64,000 nt of DNA from Ashinkailepas kermadecensis. Lineage: Eukaryota; Arthropoda; Thecostraca; Neolepadidae. Position 1 is the first letter of the stretch, and the number at the start of each line of letters is the position of its first letter. The notes under the pieces are model-generated. The model saw only the letters and a list, made by a program, of their open reading frames with translations, did not search any database and had not been told where the DNA came from. The position numbers and the translations under genes are program-made. The stretch is from assembly GCA_034440615.1 (NCBI GenBank), contig JAOTOM010005127.1, positions 434,001 to 498,000 of the forward strand. Reading direction: 5' to 3'. Positions 22,701-33,800 of this stretch are shown here, piece by piece.

Positions 22701-25621
22701 CCACCGGACAACTGTGGTCACCCGGCTGCCAGTCGACAGTGTGGGACGTGAGTAGTCACATGCCACCGGACAACTGTGATCACCCGGCTGCCAGTCGACA
22801 GTGTGGGACGTGAGTAGTCACATGCCACCGGACAACTGTGGTCACCCGGCTGCCAGTCGACAGTGTGGGACGTGAGTAGTCACATGCCACCGGACAACTG
22901 TGGTCACCCGGCTACCAGTCGACAATGTGGGACGTGAGTAGTCACATGCCACCGGACAACTGTGATCACCCGGCTACCAGTCGACAATGTGGGACGTGAG
23001 TAGTCACATGCCACCGGACAACTGTGGTCACCCGGCTGCCAGTCGACAATGTGGGACGTGAGTAGTCACATGCCACCGGACAACTGTGGTCACCCGGCTG
23101 CCAGTCGACAATGTGGGACGTGAGTAGTCACATGCCACCGGACAACTGTGATCACCCGGCTACCAGTCGACAATGTGGGACGTGAGTAGTCACATGCCAC
23201 CGGACAACTGTGGTCACCCGGCTACCAGTCGACAGTGTGGGACGTGAGTAGTCACATGCCACCGGACAACTGTGATCACCCGGCTGCCAGTCGACAGTGT
23301 GGGACGGAGTAGTCACATGCCACCGGACAACTGTGGTCACCCGGCTACCAGTCGACAATGTGGGACGTGAGTAGTCACATGCCACCGGACAACTGTGATC
23401 ACCCGGCTACCAGTCGACAATGTGGGACGTGAGTAGTCACATGCCACCGGACAACTGTGATCACCCGGCTGCCAGTCGACAATGTGGGACGTGAGTAGTC
23501 ACATGCCACCGGACAACTGTGATCACCCGGCTGCCAGTCGACAGTGTGGGACGTGAGTAGTCACATGCCACCGGACAACTGTGATCACCCGGCTGCCAGT
23601 CGACAGTGTGGGACGTGAGTAGTCACATGCCACCGGACAACTGTGGTCACCCGGCTGCCAGTCGACAATGTGGGACGTGAGTAGTCACATGCCACCGGAC
23701 AACTGTGGTCACCCGGCTACCAGTCGACAATGTGGGACGTGAGTAGTCACATGCCACCGGACAACTGTGGTCACCCGGCTGCCAGTCGACAATGTGGGAC
23801 GTGAGTAGTCACATGCCACCGGACAACTGTGGTCACCCGGCTGCCAGTCGACAATGTGGGACGTGAGTAGTCACATGCCACCGGACAACTGTGATCACCC
23901 GGCTGCCAGTCGACAATGTGGGACGTGAGTAGTCACATGCCACCGGACAACTGTGATCACCCGGCTGCCAGTCGACAATGTGGGACGTGAGTAGTCACAT
24001 GCCACCGGACAACTGTGGTCACCCGGCTACCAGTCGACAATGTGGGACGTGAGTAGTCACATGCCACCGGACAACTGTGGTCACCCGGCTGCCAGTCGAC
24101 AGTGTGGGACGTGAGTAGTCACATGCCACCGGACAACTGTGATCACCCGGCTGCCAGTCGACAATGTGGGACGTGAGTAGTCACATGCCACCGGACAACT
24201 GTGATCACCCGGCTGCCAGTCGACAATGTGGGACGTGAGTAGTCACATGCCACCGGACAACTGTGGTCACCCGGCTGCCAGTCGACAATGTGGGACGTGA
24301 GTAGTCACATGCCACCGGACAACTGTGGTCACCCGGCTACCAGTCGACAATGTGGGACGTGAGTAGTCACATGCCACCGGACAACTGTGGTCACCCGGCT
24401 GCCAGTCGACAGTGTGGGACGTGAGTAGTCACATGCCACCGGACAACTGTGATCACCCGGCTGCCAGTCGACAATGTGGGACGTGAGTAGTCACATGCCA
24501 CCGGACAACTGTGATCACCCGGCTGCCAGTCGACAATGTGGGACGTGAGTAGTCACATGCCACCGGACAACTGTGATCACCCGGCTGCCAGTCGACAATG
24601 TGGGACGTGAGTAGTCACATGCCACCGGACAACTGTGGTCACCCGGCTGCCAGTCGACAATGTGGGACGTGAGTAGTCACATGCCACCGGACAACTGTGG
24701 TCACCCGGCTACCAGTCGACAATGTGGGACGTGAGTAGTCACATGCCACCGGACAACTGTGATCACCCGGCTACCAGTCGACAATGTGGGACGTGAGTAG
24801 TCACATGCCACCGGACAACTGTGATCACCCGGCTGCCAGTCGACAGTGTGGGACGTGAGTAGTCACATGCCACCGGACAACTGTGATCACCCGGCTGCCA
24901 GTCGACAATGTGGGACGTGAGTAGTCACATGCCACCGGACAACTGTGATCACCCGGCTGCCAGTCGACAATGTGGGACGTGAGTAGTCACATGCCACCGG
25001 ACAACTGTGGTCACCCGGCTGCCAGTCGACAGTGTGGGACGTGAGTAGTCACATGCCACCGGACAACTGTGATCACCCGGCTGCCAGTCGACAATGTGGG
25101 ACGTGAGTAGTCACATGCCACCGGACAACTGTGGTCACCCGGCTGCCAGTCGACAGTGTGGGACGTGAGTAGTCACATGCCACCGGACAACTGTGGTCAC
25201 CCGGCTGCCAGTCGACAGTGTGGGACGTGAGTAGTCACATGCCACCGGACAACTGTGGTCACCCGGCTGCCAGTCGACAATGTGGGACGTGAGTAGTCAC
25301 ATGCCACCGGACAACTGTGATCACCCGGCTACCAGTCGACAATGTGGGACGTGAGTAGTCACATGCCACCGGACAACTGTGGTCACCCGGCTGCCAGTCG
25401 ACAATGTGGGACGTGAGTAGTCACATGCCACCGGACAACTGTGATCACCCGGCTGCCAGTCGACAATGTGGGACGTGAGTAGTCACATGCCACCGGACAA
25501 CTGTGGTCACCCGGCTGCCAGTCGACAGTGTGGGACGTGAGTAGTCACATGCCACCGGACAACTGTGATCACCCGGCTGCCAGTCGACAGTGTGGGACGT
25601 GAGTAGTCACGTGCCACCGGG
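13777..25621. repeat. Large 62-bp satellite array, about 190 copies
   Basis: The unit starts CTGCCAGTCGACAATGTGGG, continues ACGTGAGTAGTCACATGCCA and ends CCGGACAACTGTGATCACCC GG; period 62. Variation is almost entirely A/G at four fixed sites: GACAATG/GACAGTG, TGATCAC/TGGTCAC, GCTGCC/GCTACC and ATGCCACC/ATGCCGCC. Blocks of neighbouring units repeat the same pattern of these sites (see findings). The array is regular except for an indel-rich zone at 17.9-19.6 kb and a small scar near 20180-20210. Each unit holds GTGAGT (a donor-like word) and the palindromes GTCGAC and, in half the units, TGATCA. 62 is not a multiple of three, and the open frames seen are short and incidental. No gene lies within it. 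Confidence 0.98.
17890..19565. repeat. Indel-rich zone inside the 62-bp satellite
   Basis: Within an otherwise uniform array, units here lose bases: GGGACGGAGTCATG near 17906, GACGAGTAGTC near 18209 and 18640, CCACCGACAAC near 18713, and 19356-19545 with several deletions. At about 18720-18750 there is foreign GC-rich text (CCCCGGCGCCGCGCTGGGCG). Substitutions are no more common than elsewhere; only indels are. Confidence 0.8.
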
Positions 25622-25779
25622 CATTGGTGACCAATGGATTGGTGTGATTGCTGTTTTTATCATGGGGGAAGTTAAGCGCTGAAGTTAAAGAAATCAGTTC
25701 ACCGTTTTCCGGGTTTCAGTCTGCGGCCACAACGAATGTTTAATTCTCAGTTGGGTGTAATGCTTCATTTCAGTGTCTA

Positions 25780-26515
25780 TATCCCGGGATGTTTGCATCC
25801 TATTTGCATATGAGTCTGTGCATACCGGGGTGCTTGTTCCTTTTTAGCCTGTGAGTCTCTGCATATCGGGGTGCTTGTGGCTTTTTAGCCCGTGAGTCTC
25901 TACACACCGGGTGTTTGTAGCTTTTGAGCATGTGAGTCTCCATATCCCGGAGAGTTTGCATCCTTATTGCATGTGAGTCTCTACATACCGGGGTGTTTGT
26001 AGCTTTTGAGCATGTGAGTCTCTATATCCCGGAGAGTTTGCATCCTTTTGGCGTGTGAGTCTCTACATACCAGTGCGTTTGCATCCTCTTGGCAGATCAG
26101 TCTCTACTTACCGGGGTATTTGCATCCTTTTTGCATGTGAGTCTCTACATATCGGGTTCTTTGTAGCTTTTTGCATGTGAGTCTCTACATACCGAGGTGT
26201 TTGCATCCTTTTTGCATGTCAGTCTCTGCATACCGGGGTATTCGCATCCTTTTTGCATGTGAGTATCTGCATACCGAGGTGTTGACATTTTTGTTTGCAT
26301 GTGATTCCCTGCATACCGGGGTGTTTGTGGCTTTTTATCGTGTGAGTCCTTACATGCCTGGCTGTTTGTAGCTTTTTAGCGTGTCAGTCTGCACACCGGT
26401 GTTTGTGGCTTTTTAGCGTGCGAGTCCCTACATACCGAGGTGTCTTTTTAGGCTATGAGTCTCTACATACAGTAGTGTTTGTGGCAGTTTAGTGTGTGAG
26501 TCTCTACATACCTTG
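25780..26515. repeat. Degenerate ~42-bp repeat, about 17 copies
   Basis: The unit contains TGTGAGTCTCTACATACCGG followed by GGTGTTTG(T/C)A and (GC/TC)TTTTTAGC. Copies vary at 10-25 percent of sites. Short open frames here are by-products of the repeat. Confidence 0.9.
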
Positions 26516-26519
26516 GTGG

Positions 26520-27250
26520 CATCACGTGTAGCATTTCCGACCTCTAGCATTATCAGTTGCAACGAACCTCAGGATGCTTTCGGAGACTCCTTGATGATAT
26601 TCGCAGCACACATCAGCGTTATTGATGCAGTATTCTTTTCGAAAGGCCCGGGATAAATATCACGTTATCGTTTCCATCGCAGATATGCGGCTCAAGGTAC
26701 ATGTGATTACAAAACATGTCAAAAAGACATTCAAATTGCATTATGATCAACATTGCTATTGAGCATTCCGGGAACTCCGCTCGTCTGGTTCCGCCAGTAC
26801 TACAACAACATGAACGCACTTTGTAAAGTTATGGAATGTTATTGGGAAGTTATACAATACACTGTTATGTGCATCTATATGCATTGATGCTACATGTTCC
26901 CAGTGGAAGTGAATAATTTCTTATTCACAAAAACACCTTCCTGCGTTCCGTAAAATTTGACGATTAATTCAACATCAGCTGCTCTCAAGCTTTGGGTATA
27001 TTCGAAGCGTGAAGCATGCGCCCAGAATGCATGCAGCAACAGAGCTGTCTATGTTACAAGCTCCCACCAAAGTCGCATAGTCCTACACATGGATGAGAAT
27101 CCTGGCAAGAAGTGTGCATGCTTTGATATGTTCCTCGGTCTTTTGTCTTGCAAAAACGAAGCCGACGAACAATGGCATCATTTTCTACGCATTAACCTGA
27201 TTTGCATCATGATCAACGCTTTGACGTCGACGTGGGGAGAGGAAAATTGA
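26520..27250. other. No supported gene
   Basis: A 97-codon open frame ends at 27250 but starts at a non-ATG codon, lacks splice sites and shows no coding bias. A second frame on the minus strand (26619-26819) is equally unconvincing. Confidence 0.3.
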
Positions 27251-27254
27251 CGCG

Positions 27255-27335
27255 CCAGCGGGCATAAGAACTCGCAACCTTTCAGTCGCTATTGGTTTGT
27301 CGACGCGTTGACCCCGTGACCTGCTGAGACGTCGG
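27255..27335 (-). mobile_element. Possible decayed tRNA-like SINE
   Basis: On the minus strand GGGGTCAACGCGTCGAC is followed by GACTGAAAGGTTGCGAGTTC and GCCCGCTGGCGCG, the spacing expected of a tRNA A-box region, anticodon stem and B box (GGTTGCGAGTTC against GGTTCGAATCC). The folding is poor, so at best it is a fossil. Confidence 0.25.
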
Positions 27336-27570
27336 TCACACTCCTTGATCCCTCATGGCGTCTGGTAAATGTCATGCTGCGGGATGGACGTTTTGCCATA
27401 CAACTCCCGGTCTTAATGCTGGGAGACATTTTAGACAATGCTATTTCATCACACGTATGAACAAAATTACTAGTTTTTCTTGTATTTCTTGCGAATGTTT
27501 CCTTTCTTTCCTTTCTTTGGAAAGTGTTCTATTCTGTCAGCGATTCATCAACCCATTATGGAACCACTGA

Positions 27571-27725
27571 GCGCTTCCTTGCCTACAGACCCCACATCCT
27601 GAATTGTGCAGCAGCCCGCCCCGCCTCGGGGGGGGGGGGGATTTAGGCGCTTCCTTCCTTATAGACTCCACATCTTGAATGGTGCACTACACCGTCCCAT
27701 CTCGGGGAGGCGGTTTTAGGCACAC
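27571..27725. repeat. Tandem pair of ~80-bp units with G-run
   Basis: Both halves contain GCTTCCTT(G/C)C(C/T)T, CCACATC(C/T)TGAAT and TCTCGGGG-type G-runs followed by TTTAGGC. The second copy (from 27649) has a shorter G-run. Confidence 0.65.
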
Positions 27726-28505
27726 ACACACAAGTTTTTTTTCCACGGGAGCGGGAAACCGGCGGCACATGATATTCCTTGATCATGTTTGCGTCGAAAG
27801 TTAAAGTTTCCTCCTTATGTCATGTAAGATTATTGACCTAGCTTAGGCCATTTGAGGATTCATAGCTCATACACATGATTAGATGTTCGAATGAATATTG
27901 CTACGTGAGTGTAATTGGGCGGTGTTTCCAAAACGTATATCTAGGCTTTTTATGTGTCAGGTCAGCGACCTGAGGTCACAGTGAATTTTGCCCCAAGTTG
28001 GTCACATTTCCTATTTTGAAATAAGTATGCTCTCTTAGCATTAGTTTTACCTTTGAATGCATGCAGAAGGAGCCGGACAAGTTCCTTATCCAATTTGCTT
28101 GAAATCCGTCAAGTGGCCTTAGGTCAGGTCATCATGAAATGTGCAATGTGGGTTCGGTCATTTTAAACACTGCTTGTTATGATTGATTTCGCGTTTTCCT
28201 GGCTTAAATAGTGTCAAAAGTGCATTGCACGACATGGTCTACCCCAACATGCCGATCTACAAGGTTCTTGAGGAATATATGGTTCTAAAAAACGGCAATT
28301 TATTATCTAAAATTATCCAAAAAAGAAAACTGTGACCATTTGCTGCGGACCCTATTTGTAGAGGGCTTTCCGATTGTATCGTGCTCGCATTCGTGCAACC
28401 AGCAAACCACGTCAGACTCACGGTACAGAGGTGCATGTGAATACACGGAGAGGCAGGCAAAACGGGATATCGGCCTCACAGTAACACGTAAGATCAGCAT
28501 TGTGT
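27726..28505. other. Intergenic text with AGGTCA-rich interspersed repeat
   Basis: Bases 27810-28170 carry repeated GGTCA(G/T) words (CAGGTCAGCGACCTGAGGTC and TTAGGTCAGGTCATCATGAA), resembling text at 0.55, 11.3 and 44.3 kb. I see no gene. Confidence 0.35.
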
Positions 28506-28511
28506 CGAGAA

Positions 28512-29035
28512 AATACGGGGACTACTGAGAGTACTGGGGGTGCTGAGAGGACTGGGACTATTGAGAGTATTGGGAGCATTTGGAATATTGAGAATATTGG
28601 GAACACTGGGACTATTGGGACTGCTGGGAGTACTGGGACTACTGTGAGTACTGGGACTGTTGGGAATACTGGGACTGCTGGAACTATTTAGAGCACTGGG
28701 AATTTTGGGATTGCTGGAATCTTTGGAGTACTGGGAATTTTGGGAGTACTGGAATTGTTGGGATTACTGGGACTATTAGGATTATTGGGACAACAAGGAT
28801 ACTGGGACCAATGGGAGTACTGGGAGTAATGGGACTATTGAAACTACTGTGAGTGGCGGAACTACTGTGAGTACAGCGACTTTTGTGACTACTGGGATTA
28901 CTCGTAGTGCTGGGAGTACTGGGGCTGTTGGCAGTACTGGAAGTACTGGGACTATTGGGAGTACTGGAATTACTGGGAGGACTGGGGCCAATGGGATTAT
29001 CGGAAGTACGAATGAGCATTTGACTGGCAATCCGT
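28512..29035. repeat. Low-complexity GGGACTACT/GGGAGTACT repeat
   Basis: Imperfect tandem 9-base words (GGGACTATT, GGGAGTACT, GGAATTATT) over about 520 bases. The period, a multiple of three, keeps Gly/Thr- or Pro/Val-rich frames open on both strands. I regard these as artefacts. Confidence 0.85.
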
Positions 29036-29085
29036 AGAATACGAGCCTCGACTGAGCTGATCTACAACGCCCCCACACAGTGCCT

Positions 29086-29134
29086 TGTCTTGTCCTGTCC
29101 TGTCCTGTCCTGTCCTGTCCTGCCCTGTCCTGTT
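29086..29134. repeat. (CCTGT)n microsatellite
   Basis: About nine CCTGT pentamers with one CCTGC variant. Confidence 0.95.
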
Positions 29135-29150
29135 GTCTGGCACGGTCCTA

Positions 29151-29250
29151 GGGCTGGCTATCTCTCTCATTTGTTGTAGTTTGGGGCTGGTTACATCTCT
29201 GATTTGCCGTGGTTTGGGGCTGGCTATCTCTCCCATTTGTCGATAAATTG
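29151..29250. repeat. 33-bp repeat, three copies
   Basis: Each unit begins GGGCTGG(C/T)TA(T/C) and contains TCTC(T/C)(C/G)ATTTG followed by GTTTG. Confidence 0.85.
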
Positions 29251-29424
29251 GAAAAAAAAGTTTCCTTGTCCTGTTCATTACCGTTTGCAGCCTCTTCCGT
29301 GACAAAGTACAACTTTTCGCACGATTATGTGTAGTACATTCGTCCACGCCTGCTAATGTGCATACGTTATTGCTGATGTTGAGAGTTTAATGCGGGATTG
29401 GCTAATATGACTACCTTGTTGCAG

Positions 29425-29532
29425 GGTCTGGATGGCGAGGGCGTATACGCCAGGCTCTACAAGCTCCGCACTGGAGAGTGGATTAGCTGGTCGGAGGCCG
29501 ACTTCACGCCGGATTTCTCGAAGTTCCTCACG
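29425..29532 (+). CDS. Internal exon A of an unidentified plus-strand gene
   Basis: The exon runs from an acceptor (CTACCTTGTTGCAG|G) to a strong donor (CTCACG|GTGAGT): 108 bases, exactly 36 codons, phase 0 at both ends. The peptide starts GLDGEGVYARLYKLRTGEWI, continues through SWSEADFTPD and ends SKFLT. Third positions favour G/C (CTC TAC AAG CTC CGC), unlike the flanking repeats. I do not recognise the domain. It is the first of a series of plus-strand exons in compatible phase (next candidate 34825). About 2 kb of repeats lie on each side, so the gene has very long introns. I cannot tell whether it is the first exon of this gene in the window. Confidence 0.6.
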
Positions 29533-29681
29533 GTGAGTAGTTCACGCGGGTGTCCTGAGTGTTCGGCGCTGCTGGAGCGTATTCCAGGTGCGGCCAGGTT
29601 GTAGGTGCCCTTCGCGGGCCACCATTCTCCGGAAAAATCCTTCCACCCAGCATCTGTAATACTGTACTGGTAACAGCGCCA

Positions 29682-30092
29682 CTGACACTGCGCTACTGAT
29701 TCCAGCGGTACTGACACTGCGCTACTGATACCAGCGGCACTGACACTGCGCTACTGATACCGGCGAAACTGACACTGCGCTACTGGTACCAGCGGCACTG
29801 ACACTGCGCTACTGATACCAGCGGTACTGACACTGCGCTACTGATACCGGCGGCACTGACACTGCGCTACTGATACCAGCGGTACTGACACTGCGCTACT
29901 GGTACCAGCGGTACTGACACTGCGCTACTGATACCAGCTGCACTGACACTGCGCTACTGATACCAGCGGTACTGACACTGCGCTACTGATACCAGCGGCA
30001 CTGACATTGCGCTACTGATACCAGCGGCACTGACACTGCGCTACTGGTACCAGCGGCACTGACACTGCGCTACTGATTCCAGCGGCACTGAA
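29682..30092. repeat. 29-bp minisatellite, about 14 copies
   Basis: The unit is ACTGACACTGCGCTACTGAT followed by ACCAGCGG(T/C); starts at 29710 and 29739 show a period of 29. It lies in the intron after exon A. Copies are nearly identical. Confidence 0.95.
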
Positions 30093-30119
30093 CACAGCCG
30101 AAGTCCTAGCTAGGCATTC

Positions 30120-32780
30120 CTTTTTGGGGGGACGCGTCGCGTTTTTCTTCGTCTACGGGTTTGATTTAGGGCTCCAGCCAAATTTTGTTAGGGGTTTGGT
30201 ATACCTTTGATACTCCTGAACTTTTTTAAGAACTTTGTTGCATTTTTAGCGCCGATTGTGTTTTCGAAGTACGGGCGCGTTTTCGAAAACCCGGATGCGT
30301 TTGTTTAGTGTCCGGTCTTGGTGTTCATTTTTATGGAAAGTGTCGCTTTTTGATGGCCCTAGCCTATATTCAGGCCCCATGTGGTCGTATGGCCTCGGTG
30401 TCCTTTGAGGGTCTCCGTTGTGTTTTTTTAGGGCTCCGGAGTGCTTTGCTAAGAGCTACAATTAAAACACTGCTGCTTTTGCGAGACTCGGTACGATTTG
30501 GAGGGTCCGGTAAATTATCGGCCTCCCGTTGTGATCTTAATTCCCGCTGTGTTTATTTTATGCTCCTGACGCACATTTGTGGGACCACAGCATGATTGTG
30601 GGTGCTCCGGTATAATTCATGGAGGTCACGGCGCGACTTTTCGGGCCTAAGTGCGTGTTTCCGGGGGACCTGACGCCAGTTTTCTGGGTTCGAAGGAATT
30701 TTAGTGACTTCTTCGGAATGTTTTAAAGTCCGAGTCCTAGCCTGACCTGCCTCCGGTGCGATTTTCTTTGTGTCCTGATGCGATTTCTTCGAGCTCTGGT
30801 ACGTTTTTCGGGACCGTACGCGATTTTTGCGGCAACTGGTGGTATGTTTCGTGTTCCGGAGCGATTTTCCTGCTTCGGGCATATTTTTTCCCGGAATCTC
30901 TCCTTATATTGAAGGGCTCCGGCTTGATTTGTGCCGGATTCCGATGATATTTGGGGGGCGGGGGGGGGGCACGCTGTGAATATTTGGGACCATCGTCGCC
31001 AATTCTTGGAAGTCCCTAGGAGAATATTTCATGCCCCGACCATAATTTGTGTGGCTACCGACGGGAATTGTGAGTCCCGAACGCGATATTTGGAGGACTC
31101 GGCGCGGGTTCGCCGGGCGCGTTGTACTTAGTTGGGCCACAGCGTAATGTTGACGAGCCTCCGGGAAAATTTTAGGGCCAGGAGCAAAGTTTTGGAGCTG
31201 TATTAATTTAGAGGCATCTACGCGAAATCTGGTGGCCACGACGCGGAATTGCGGGGCCTCGGAACGATTTTTTTTCACCCCGGCGCGATCCTTGGGAGAC
31301 CACTGGTTCAGGAGGAGTGTTTGAGTGTTTGCCTGTTTGATTCGCCACTGCGACTGCTCAACGAGTTTCTTTTTCAGCCGATGGTATCCTTCAAAGTAGA
31401 AGGCCCTTCGATGAACTTTCTTTTGGGAACTGTTCTGAATTTGCCGGTGCTCGGTCGATTCTATGGGTTCCCTTTGCGGGTTTTGATATCGAGGTCTACT
31501 TTTGCAAGACCCATGAGCGATATTTTTGGACCCCGGCACGGTTCTTCGGGTTCTCTATCCAATTTTTTGGTACCCCAACACACTTTATTGCCCGGGTCCG
31601 ACGCGAATTTAGGGCCTTTAACACAATTCTTGTATCAGAAGAAAGATATTCCGGGAAGGCATTGATTGTCGGGAAGTTTTGGGGCCGTTTTGAGGGCTTT
31701 TCGAGCGATTGTTGGGACTCAGAGTGATTTTCTATCTAAGGACTGTGTTTTCGTTGCCCGGCTTCATTCTTAGTGTTGTTCCGATGAGACGTCTGGGGCT
31801 AGGGTGCGATCTGTCGAGCTCCTAAAGTGATTTTCAGGGGTCAGGGTGGACTTTTTGGTATCCATGCCCAGCATGATTTTAAAGGGCCCCGGTCAGATCT
31901 TTCGGGGTCCTGCCGTGATTTTGAGGAACCCGGCACGACTTTATTTCGAACCCCAGCATGATTTTCAGGCGCGCAGCCGCGAACTTTTGACACCTAGAGC
32001 GTGATATTTAGGGACCACGGTTGGACATTCTGTGAGTCATAGTGCGATTTTGAGAGGCTACGACCTGATTTTTTGGGCCCCCAGCATGATTTTCTGGTGC
32101 CCAACCCGTCGCTTTGGGTCCCGTGGTGAATTTAAAGTGCCCCGGCACGACCTTTGAGGACCACAATGTGATTTTCAGGGCCCAAGGTGCGATATTTTTA
32201 GGTCCCCAGCGTGATCTTCAAGGGTCCGGCCTGTCATTTTGGGCCCATTGTCGTTTTCAGGAGCACCGGCGAGACTTCTTTAGGCCATAGCATGATTTTT
32301 GCGTGCCTTCGCGATACTTTTTGGGGTCCCGGCGCGAATTTTTTGGGCCCCAGCGCTATTCTTAAGGGACCCGATGCCACTGCTTGGAGCACCCATTGTC
32401 ATGTTTTCCGGGGACCCGGAACGATTTTTGGGGCCCATGTTATTTTGAAAGGCGTTGGTGCGATTTTGGGGTACCCAGCGTCATTTCTAGTGGCCCTGCA
32501 CGACTTTTTGGGCCCCAATGTGATTGTAGATGCCCGTGCAATTTTTGGGCCCAGGATCATTTTCAGGACACTCTGAGCGACTATTCGGCTCCCAATGTGA
32601 TTTTTAGGGGCTCCGTGCAACTTTTTGGTCTCCAACGAAATTTTAGGTGGCACGTACGCGATTATTTGGGACCCCAATAAGATTTTTAGGGAACCATGTG
32701 CGATTTTGTGCGGCACCAGCTGAACTTTTAAGGAGCCTGAAATATTTTTTTCAGAACCCCTAAGCGAGTACTGGGGCCTC
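30120..32780. repeat. Degenerate GCGATTTT satellite family, locus 2
   Basis: Long, heavily diverged array of 25-35-base units around (G/T)GCGATTTT, (C/A)GTGATTTT or GCATGATTTT followed by GGG(G/C)CC(C/T). The part up to 31.3 kb resembles locus 1 most closely (for example CCGACGGGAATT, CGCGATATTTGG(A/G)GGACT, GCGCGTTGTACTTA), including the core at 31331-31466. From 31.8 kb the units become more regular (CCCCAGCATGATTTT type). Many open frames on both strands are incidental. Confidence 0.85.
31331..31466 (+). repeat. Shared core inside the GCGATTTT family, copy 2
   Basis: CGCCACTGCGACTGCTCAAC, then TTCAGCCGATGGTATCCTTC, then TTCTGAATTTGCCGGTGCTC. This ~135-bp non-tandem text matches 4488-4622 and 32943-33075 at roughly 75-80 percent by eye. 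Each copy follows a TTGGGAG(C/A)CCA- or CTGGGAGACCA-type word. A fragment (CCTTCGGTACGCCACTGG) recurs at 32827. Confidence 0.75.
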
Positions 32781-32942
32781 ACAACCTCATAGGGGGTGGG
32801 GTGATCCAACTGCTCCCCAATGTCCCCCTTCGGTACGCCACTGGTATGTCCCATGAAGAATACATGTCAATCACATGGGACTTTTCACCAGGTCCTGGTG
32901 CTAATCCTGGGAGACCACACCTCCCATGAGGGAGGGGATATC

Positions 32943-33800
32943 TGCCCTTTTGGTATGCCATTGCGGCTGTTCAACGAGTTTTTTTTTAATCAGCAATAGC
33001 ACCCTTCAGAGTAGAAAGACTTCGCATATGTGTCGTTTGGATCTGTTCTGAATTTTCCGGTGCTCGATCGAGACCCCAGTGACCCCTGCGCCATATGTTT
33101 TGCAGGGGTCTTTAATTTCGGGCTCCTGGTGCGATATTTTTCTGTGCCAGCGTAATCTTCTGGAGCTCTGGTCGACTTTTAGGGGTCTCAGTGCGATTTT
33201 CATTGGACTTATCCCGATATTTTGGGCCGCAGCGTGATGTTGAGGGACCCGGTCTATCTCATTGATGTCCCAGCGACAATTTCGCGGGCCCTGTCGAGAT
33301 TTATTTGGCACCCAGCATGATTTCCAGGGGGCCTGCCCGACTTTTCGATGCCGTAACATTTTTGTTCGTGTCCCTAATGTGATTTTCCGGGGCTTTAATG
33401 CGATCTTGGATGTACACTGCGTCATTTTCAAGGGCCCCTGTGCGACGTTTGGGGCCCACAATGTGATTTTACGGGCACCAGTTCCATTTTTTGGCCCTGT
33501 AGTGCTCAGGAAATTTGGTGCCATTTTTCCAGCGTCATTTGTAAGGGCTCGTGCGCGAATTTGGCGCCCACACTGTGATATTTAAGGGACCTAGTGCGAT
33601 TTTGGGGCTCCAATGTGATGTTCAGGGCCTTGGTGTGGTTTTATGGCCCCAGCGTCATTTTCAATTGCCCCTGTTCGACATTTGGGGGTCACCAATGTGA
33701 TTTTTAGATGCGCCATTGCGATTTTTGGGGACCAGCTTGATTTCTAGGGTGTCTGGCGCAATTTTTCCCTACCCGGCCCGAGTATTTTGGGCTCCACAAT
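32943..33800. repeat. GCGATTTT family, locus 3, with core copy 3
   Basis: Starts with the shared core (TATGCCATTGCGGCTGTTCA at 32953, GATCTGTTCTGAATTTTCCG near 33041) and continues with units such as GGGGCCCTGTGCGACATTTGG and CAATGTGATTTT to about 33800. It ends in a C-run (33826-33846). Confidence 0.8.

Noticed and set aside
13777..25621. CRISPR-like appearance of regularly spaced repeats
   Set aside because: There are no unique spacers: the whole 62-bp unit repeats, and the context is eukaryotic.
28490..29080. Gly/Thr- and Pro/Val-rich repeat frames
   Set aside because: Low-complexity 9-base repeat read in several frames.
30904..33585. Open frames of 100-210 codons across the GCGATTTT family
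   Set aside because: The family is degenerate and non-coding. The frames are on both strands, lack splice or start signals and do not match between loci.
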